Of a stretch of 64,000 bases of DNA, positions 58,457 through 64,000 are shown piece by piece. The first letter of the stretch is position 1, and each line of letters begins with the position of its first letter. Origin of the DNA: Bidens hawaiensis (lineage: Eukaryota > Streptophyta > Magnoliopsida > Asterales > Asteraceae); assembly GCA_021521415.1 (NCBI GenBank), contig JAIQDT010002844.1:186001-250000 (forward strand), in the 5' to 3' direction. A program made the translations under genes and the position numbers. The notes beneath the pieces were generated by a model that saw only the letters and a list, made by a program, of their open reading frames with translations, was not told the origin of the DNA and ran no database searches.

Positions 58457-59018
58457 TGTTGGACTCATTATTCTCAAGACACATATTTTTATAGATGTGG
58501 CTAGTACGTCATGATCCAAGTCGGGTCATACCCAATAACAAGCTAGACAAACACCAATAATATTTGTTTATATATGATATGATCATTACAAATAAATATT
58601 AACACCTGAGTTATTTGGAAAGGGGTTTCCAAATAAAATGTACTTGTGAAATAAATCATATGGGTGATTTATACTTTGTGAAAAAGCATTCCATATTGTT
58701 ATTTAAAATGGTTAAGTAACAATATATTAAGCATGTTACCTATAATGTGTCATTGTGTATAACACAATATAATTGTGTATGACACAATATATGTGTGTAT
58801 AACACAAAGTGTTGTGTATAACACAATTCAAGTTATGGCACAATACAACTTATTTTACACAATGGTATTTGTGGAAAGTTAACAAATAATAAAAACAAGA
58901 AAGGAAAGAAGAGGGCCCCCCCCCCCTCTCTCTCTCTCTTTCTCTTCATTATTTTATTATTATTTTTGAGATAGTGGAGACATGAATAACTTCTTATTGG
59001 TTCCTTGGGGTGGTGCTG
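58457..59018 (+). mobile_element. 3' LTR of the third copia element, truncated
   Basis: Starts TGTTGGACTC and shares GATCCAAGTCGGGTCATACC with the young element's LTR. It is cut at 59018 by a gypsy LTR terminus. Confidence 0.75.
58737..58837 (+). repeat. Palindromic TTGTGTATAACACAA repeats
   Basis: Four to five copies of TTGTGTATAACACAA-type inverted repeats in about 100 bases, inside the copia LTR. Confidence 0.75.
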
Positions 59019-59419
59019 TAACACCTCGGTTAAAGAGGAAACGCCTGAGTATGACGTACAGATTGCTCAAACACACGTGACACTATTAGGTGACCATAAT
59101 AACTTTATTTCATTTAAATATTCACGTAACACAAGTTTATCAAATGTGACATTCATGACAAAACGAGGTACACTATATTCATTACGTAACAAGTAAACGA
59201 TAAATCGGTTAATTCGTAGTGCTTAAACGAGTAACCGACCGATACTAAATATGACCCGTATACATACTGAGGGGTCATATACGAGTTATATATATATATT
59301 ATAGAGGCTAACATGTTGATATTTAGGCCCCGGTACGTTTAAAACTCTTTAAACGAAAAAGGTTTCGTTTATCGATACGCTATAAGCTTAAACGCAATCG
59401 TTAATGTCAAAACAAGCAT
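59019..59419 (-). mobile_element. Family-A-like gypsy LTR end, minus orientation, truncated
   Basis: The reverse complement of the first ~130 bases matches the 3' end of the family-A LTRs (46770-46909) and the same part of copy 1. It begins TGTAACACC exactly where the copia LTR stops. The rest is probably displaced by the family-D element. An alternative reading, that 59019 is the family-D LTR start, is less likely because the similarity is to the wrong end of family A. Confidence 0.5.
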
Positions 59420-62204
59420 TGTAGCATCCGTTAAGCCGAAAAAGATTTATAAAACACTTATATGACATGTTCTAAGCAATCCGTGAAAATATTTTGGAAT
59501 TTTACAACGAGTCAGTACGTTTTTCTTATTTTACAAAAATAAGCTGAAAAACACTCGTTTTCACGCTATTTCTCACACCCGAATTAATTTTCTTGCGAAA
59601 AACCGGACCCGAACTAAACTTGAAGTGGGCTTTTCATGTTTGGGCTGGTATAATCAGGTTAATGGGCCAAAACAGCCCATTGAGGGGTTTCCCAAAGTTC
59701 CGATCGCTAGCCCCACCATATACCACACAATTGTTTTTTTTACATAACTTAAACCTTAAGTCATTTTCATTCATTTTAACATACAAACCATTTTCAAGTC
59801 CAGCAGCTCAAAACCTCTGTTCTCTCAACTTCCTTTCAAACCCTAAGGTAAGATCCAATTCTATCAAGTTTTAACAAAGTTTGATGCATATGATTAACAT
59901 ATAAACATGTTTTAATTAGTTTTAAACATGTTTAACCATCCAAAAACCCTAAAAATCAAGTAAAATTATGTTTTGATGTTAAACATGTTTACAAACCAGG
60001 AACATATACTTTTTTGGTCAAAAACGCGGATTAGAACATGAATACAACGTTTTTACGGTTAGAAAGTTCGGTTTGAACCCAAAACCGAAACCCTAATTAT
60101 CAAGGCTGTTACATGGATGATTTATGCTTGGTTTGATGTTATATGATATGTAGATATACTGAGTTTGCAACCCGAGACCCGGAAAGTCGTTTAAGCTAGC
60201 AAAATTCATCGAAAACCGACAAGGTAAACCCGTAATACTCGTTTAGGGGCTGTTTAGTATTAGGTTGTGACGTGCTTGTTGTTAGCTTGTGAAAATTTGC
60301 AGGGACATTAGGGATCATATAAATGAGTCCCTGTTCAAATTTGGTAATTTTTCGATAAACGGAGAATATTTGGTGAATTTATTCCCGTTTATGAGCGTTT
60401 ATTTGGGAAAAATAGCTAAACATATTGAAAAATTATGAAACTTGATTTGGAGTTTGATATGGGATGGTAAGATCACTGGTAAAGTTTGGGAATCATTGGA
60501 AATGCCTAAGTATGGTTTGTGCAATCATGGTTTAACCGAGTTTTAACAGCCGAAAAACGCACAAAAAGGCATTTTGTCAAAAGAGTTAGGTTCTGGAAAT
60601 TTTGCAGGGGCTATGTAATCACATTAAGGCCATTGGTAAAAATTATCGGATTTTTCGGAAGTCGTTTGATATAAACGGGCCATTTATTACACGATTATAA
60701 CCTATTAAATGAATTTTTATAAATAAATAATTAATCATAAAATTTCTGGAAATATTTTTATAAAATTCTCCATGTCTTAATGTATTTTTACAAAAATTTA
60801 CATAATTTATATATAATTACATATTTAGTTATGATTTATCAAAGATTTAAATTATAATTGTTTTAACGAAACCGGCAGTTTTGTATTTAACGGACTGACT
60901 GGTATGTCAAAATATCGAAAGTGGTCAAATATCATATTTTTGAATGATATTAATAAAAACAAACTTTTTACGAAAATTCCGGACAATTTGGGTGGATTGT
61001 GCGCGTTTTGTATAATCAAACCCGTGTGAAAACGGAAACGAGCCCTGCAATCAAACCAGACACCGAAACTTTAAAATTCTTTCATAAATCAAATCATTTT
61101 ATCAATCAATATATTTACTTAAGTTTTATGTGATCTTACCTAATCCCGAAACGTATAAACGATCAACTGAGCTAGGCTCGGAAAACGGTGAAACTGAGCC
61201 AAATCCAGTTTTAAACATTTCATAGTATACAACGTCACAATCTAAGACTATGGTCATGTTCTGGGCCTAACAGCTATACCCAGATTATCTATACAGCCCG
61301 ACTTAGCTTGAACACTGTACTAGTAATAACGATACGATACCGTTTATAGGAATCAGGCTATAAACGAGACATCTGACTAATTGATACGTGATTTCTGTGC
61401 GAACTACGATAAGGTGAGTTTCACGACCCCCACTTTCTAAACTGTTTTACGAACTTTTGGGGTGAAAAGCATGTTTACATAAACTGTTATACTTGAAAAC
61501 GTGTGATGATGTGGATTATCTAAGTACTAACACTTGACAAGTCCCCACAAACACAAGTGATTAACTTCGTGCCGGTGGCGTGTGGATAGTACTATCGGTT
61601 TGACAAACCCAACTGTGACAGAGCCGGTGGGGTAAGCCGGAACATATGTAAAACCAGTTGCACATTGTCATTATATTTACATACTGCTATGTGGTGTTAG
61701 ACATAGTACATACATGGGGCAAATTGGCTGTTAAATGCCAACAGGAGTGCATGGGCAGGAGAGGCCATGCAGTGTAGCTCGTTTCGGTTTCACTTGTGGC
61801 TTAGTATAATGCATCATACACAGACATTTATACATACACACTGTAAACTTTACGAACTCGTGTACTGATTTCATTGATACTCGTGAAACTTGAAACTCAC
61901 CAACTAGACGTAGTTGACCCGTTTTAACATGCTTTTCAGGTAAAGCAAAAGTGGAATGATTTGCTTACATGCTTGGTGTTAGAAAGACAAGTTGAATAGC
62001 TGTGAATAGACGCTGATATAATACTGTTTAAGAAGCTCGTAAACCGGTTATGTGTTTTTCACCTAGTTTGTAAACATAGTACCTACCCATGTAATATGAT
62101 GTAAATTAGCTGTTGAATTTTCTTTATAAACAATGTTGTTGATACCAGTGTTATCTGTTACATTCCCGTATTACGCTTCCGCAACTACCTAGTCGGGGTG
62201 TGAC
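59420..62204 (+). mobile_element. 5' LTR of gypsy family D
   Basis: The right end GGGGTGTGACA at 62204 is fixed by the primer binding site. The left end TGTAGCATCCGTTAAGC is inferred from likeness to the family-A start TGTAACATTCGTTAC; length about 2.8 kb, like family A. It has a TATA-like CATATACC near 59717, a donor CCTAAG|GTAAGA at 59849 and the family-wide intron (61414-61939). Confidence 0.6.
61414..61939 (+). other. Predicted LTR intron, family D (526 bp)
   Basis: Donor GATAAG|GTGAGTTTCA at 61414; GTAGTTGAC branch-like; acceptor TGCTTTTCAG ending at 61939, followed by GTAAAG. GGTGAGTTTCA (61413-61423) pairs exactly over 11 bases with TGAAACTCACC at 61891-61901. Confidence 0.6.
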
Positions 62205-62207
62205 AGA

Positions 62208-62221
62208 AGTTGGTATCAGAG
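62208..62221 (+). other. Primer binding site of gypsy family D
   Basis: TTGGTATCAGAGCC complements the 3' end of initiator-Met tRNA and lies three bases after the LTR. Confidence 0.85.
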
Positions 62222-62589
62222 CCATTGGTTATAAAGAATTAGGATGTCCCTTAGGATACCCTAAGATAACCGTAGGCTCGATTAACTCTGGGAATAAAAT
62301 AATATTAAATAATATACACGAATGATTCTCGTGATGAACGCGAATGGACAAGTGGGTTATTATGGTCCGGAACGTAATAACAGACTTGTTTGTACGAGGA
62401 AATTCGAGAAGAAGTCGATAAACAATCGAATAGGTAAAAACAGCAATATATGTGTATAAAATATAATAATAAATAAATATTTGTGTATATAAACGATTAT
62501 TTGTGCTTATGTGTATAAATACCTGCACGTATCTTACTATGATTAATATAGAAGGATACTATTCTTATTACTAACCATTGTGCAGGAAT
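62222..62589 (+). other. Leader between primer site and accessory frame
   Basis: Non-coding. It ends in TTACTAAC (62568-62575) and GTGCAG (62580-62585), a textbook plant branch site and 3' splice site, four bases before the ATG at 62590. Confidence 0.5.
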
Positions 62590-63321
62590 ATGTCAAGATC
62601 TACTGATCGTTTACCTACTACCCTACCAATAAGGCCTGAGGAGGAGGAGGATCCGGAAGAAGAAACGGAGGAGGACCCAGAGGAAATAGAAGAAGGTGCA
62701 GATGCGGTAATTCCTTACGAGGTACCCGCAGATCAACCCGACTTATCGGGTTATCGTTGTGACACTTATCCCCCTAGGGAATCCCCTAGGAATGCTGCAG
62801 GACAGGGAGCTACTAGTGCTTATCGTTCACCTGTTAGAGCACCCAGATCCCCTACTCCACCTGTACAGCATACACCAGTACCCCCACCCACTATTAGAAA
62901 CCGTCAGACCGCTCGCATTTCAGTGCGTCCACCTGAGCACACTTCTCTCCCACCTCGATCTACGTACCATAGGGGAGAAACATCACGTGTCCAGGTCACT
63001 GAGATACCTATTCCTACTTGGGGTTTACCCGCCCCGGTACCCGAGTCACCTCGTTATTCTGATTCAGCATGGTTTGGTTTAGCGACTGATCAGCTTTTAG
63101 ACCACTCACATTCTATAAATAACCTAAACCTGCATAGATATGATATGCAAGATCACATGCGATACATGCAGCAAGAAATCAGAATTGTGCAAAGATCCAG
63201 TGCTCACAGCCACGGGCGTCAGGATCGAGCGATGATACTACTGGGAGCGTGTTTAGCGGTTAATGCGGCCCTAGTGGCTGCTGTTGTTTGGTTGTGGTTC
63301 CATGTCGCAAAGAATGGATAG
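62590..63321 (+). CDS. Accessory tail-anchored protein encoded upstream of gag, 243 residues
   Basis: An intact frame between the primer site and gag. I start at the ATG at 62590 (MSRSTDRL); the frame also opens at an upstream TTG. It has an acidic stretch at residues 18-42 (PEEEEDPEEETEEDPEE), a Pro/Ser/Arg-rich middle (about 60-155, SPRSPTPPV-like), a charged helical part (LNLHRYDMQDHMRYMQQE) and one hydrophobic segment at about 215-238 (LGACLAVNAALVAAVVWLWF) followed by only a few residues (HVAKNG). With no signal peptide and a single C-terminal membrane segment it looks like a tail-anchored protein with a cytosolic domain. It matches no retroelement protein I know. Tat/Ogre gypsy elements also have a frame before gag, but I cannot claim homology. 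Confidence 0.65.
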   Translation: MSRSTDRLPTTLPIRPEEEEDPEEETEEDPEEIEEGADAVIPYEVPADQPDLSGYRCDTYPPRESPRNAAGQGATSAYRSPVRAPRSPTPPVQHTPVPPPTIRNRQTARISVRPPEHTSLPPRSTYHRGETSRVQVTEIPIPTWGLPAPVPESPRYSDSAWFGLATDQLLDHSHSINNLNLHRYDMQDHMRYMQQEIRIVQRSSAHSHGRQDRAMILLGACLAVNAALVAAVVWLWFHVAKNG

Positions 63322-63678
63322 GACATCGTAGTCTGATCTTATGTATATAGTCTTTTGATATCCCAAGCAGCATTTTGTTACAGCATGTTGGGCTGACTTG
63401 GGAGTTGTTTGTGGTTTAGTACTATTTCAAGCACTGGCCCTTATCGGGTTAAGTCTACATGTCACTTGGTGACAAATTTTGATACGCATATACAAGCGCT
63501 GGCCTATACCAGGTTAAGCCTATGCGCTAATTTTGGATGCATATGTACAGTAATGATTATAATTAATACAAACGTGTTTTCTTTGGCATAGTTATGTGTT
63601 GTGAAGGTGTAATATTGTAAAGTTGTGTTGATCATAGTGAAACGATATTGATTATTATATAATTGATTATTCTATAGA
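63322..63678 (+). other. Spacer between accessory frame and gag
   Basis: No frame. Contains two related ~70-base units (AGCACTGGCCCTTATCGGGT near 63430; AGCGCTGGCCTATACCAGGT near 63496) and ends in TTATTCTATAG, acceptor-like, directly before the gag ATG. Confidence 0.5.
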
Positions 63679-64000
63679 ATGGCCCCGAAGAAAACAAACA
63701 CTTTGTCTGAGGCGGAAGTGGCCGCAATGATTGCTCGTCAACTATAAGCAGTGATACCAACAATTGTAGCCCAAGTCACTGCAGGCATACGTGCTAACAA
63801 TACTGTTAATCAACCTACGAGCACCACCACGGCCACTGTTAATACACCTCCGCCGGACACTAATGTAGCCCCGGGTGTTACTACCCCGGTGAATACTGAT
63901 AATGTCATAAATAATAATAACACTCTCCCAACTATGAATGTCACTGGGAACCCAGAACCTGTTGTGCACCCTGATAATATCCCGAACCCTGTACCGGTTG
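63679..64000 (+). pseudogene. gag: Start of gypsy gag, with a premature stop, cut by the window end
   Basis: MAPKKTNTLSEAEVAAMIAR fits the N-terminus of gypsy gag proteins as I know them. A TAA at codon 23 (63745-63747) interrupts it, after which the same frame is open to the window end and is rich in Thr, Asn, Pro and Val. A single nonsense change in an otherwise open frame points to recent damage, or to a sequence error. Confidence 0.6.

Noticed and set aside
59019..59419. 59019 as the start of the family-D LTR
   Set aside because: The first ~130 bases match the 3' end of family-A LTRs in reverse orientation, and a better family-type start lies at 59420. Kept as an alternative since the partner LTR is outside the window.

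Overview
This window is plant nuclear DNA made almost entirely of LTR retrotransposons and their remains. I found no intact host gene. The Ty1/copia, Ty3/gypsy and Athila-type signatures, plastid-derived DNA and plant-style splice signals point to a eudicot. The copia element with a long extra reading frame after pol resembles elements I associate with Asteraceae; that family assignment is an impression, not a proof.

Layout. Positions 3-19688 hold the 3' part of an old SIRE-like copia element: decayed pol, a 2.4 kb spacer full of CGAGCA motifs, a broken ~1400-codon accessory reading frame (5773-9995) with its own TATA box and leader intron, a polypurine tract, and a 3' LTR split by a complete young copia element (10409-18847, minus strand; two 923-bp LTRs with no difference found by eye, one intact 1346-residue polyprotein, 5-bp target duplication TATTC). 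Positions 19724-20066 are plastid DNA (3' part of trnA-UGC). Positions 20067-28531 hold inverted SIRE-like LTR pieces around an Athila-like element whose pol is missing and which carries a solo gypsy LTR (23636-25689). Positions 28532-31336 are a minus-strand gypsy LTR (family A). Positions 31554-39657 are a full-length but decayed gypsy element (family B, target duplication TCCAC). Positions 41560-49348 are a three-level nest: an old LTR (family C) holds a family-A solo LTR (42187-46909, duplication CGCGA), which holds a family-B solo LTR (44308-46516, duplication CTTAC). Positions 50815-51443 hold two exons of an unrecognised, truncated gene, followed by a Helitron-like 3' end. Positions 52740-59018 are a decayed relative of the young copia element. 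From 59420 to the window end a gypsy element (family D) shows its 5' LTR, primer binding site, a reading frame for a tail-anchored protein and the start of gag.

Main discovery candidate. Five related gypsy LTR families (A to E) each carry a consensus 5' splice site (AG|GTGAG) and, about 420-800 bp downstream, a conserved branch-point/3' splice site block, so each LTR appears to contain an intron. In most copies a short sequence 31-43 nt before the 3' splice site is the exact complement of the 5' splice site, and it changes together with it between families. This suggests an RNA stem that hides the 5' splice site and could balance unspliced genomic RNA against spliced mRNA. In three of the five families the intron also holds a clear family-specific tandem repeat.
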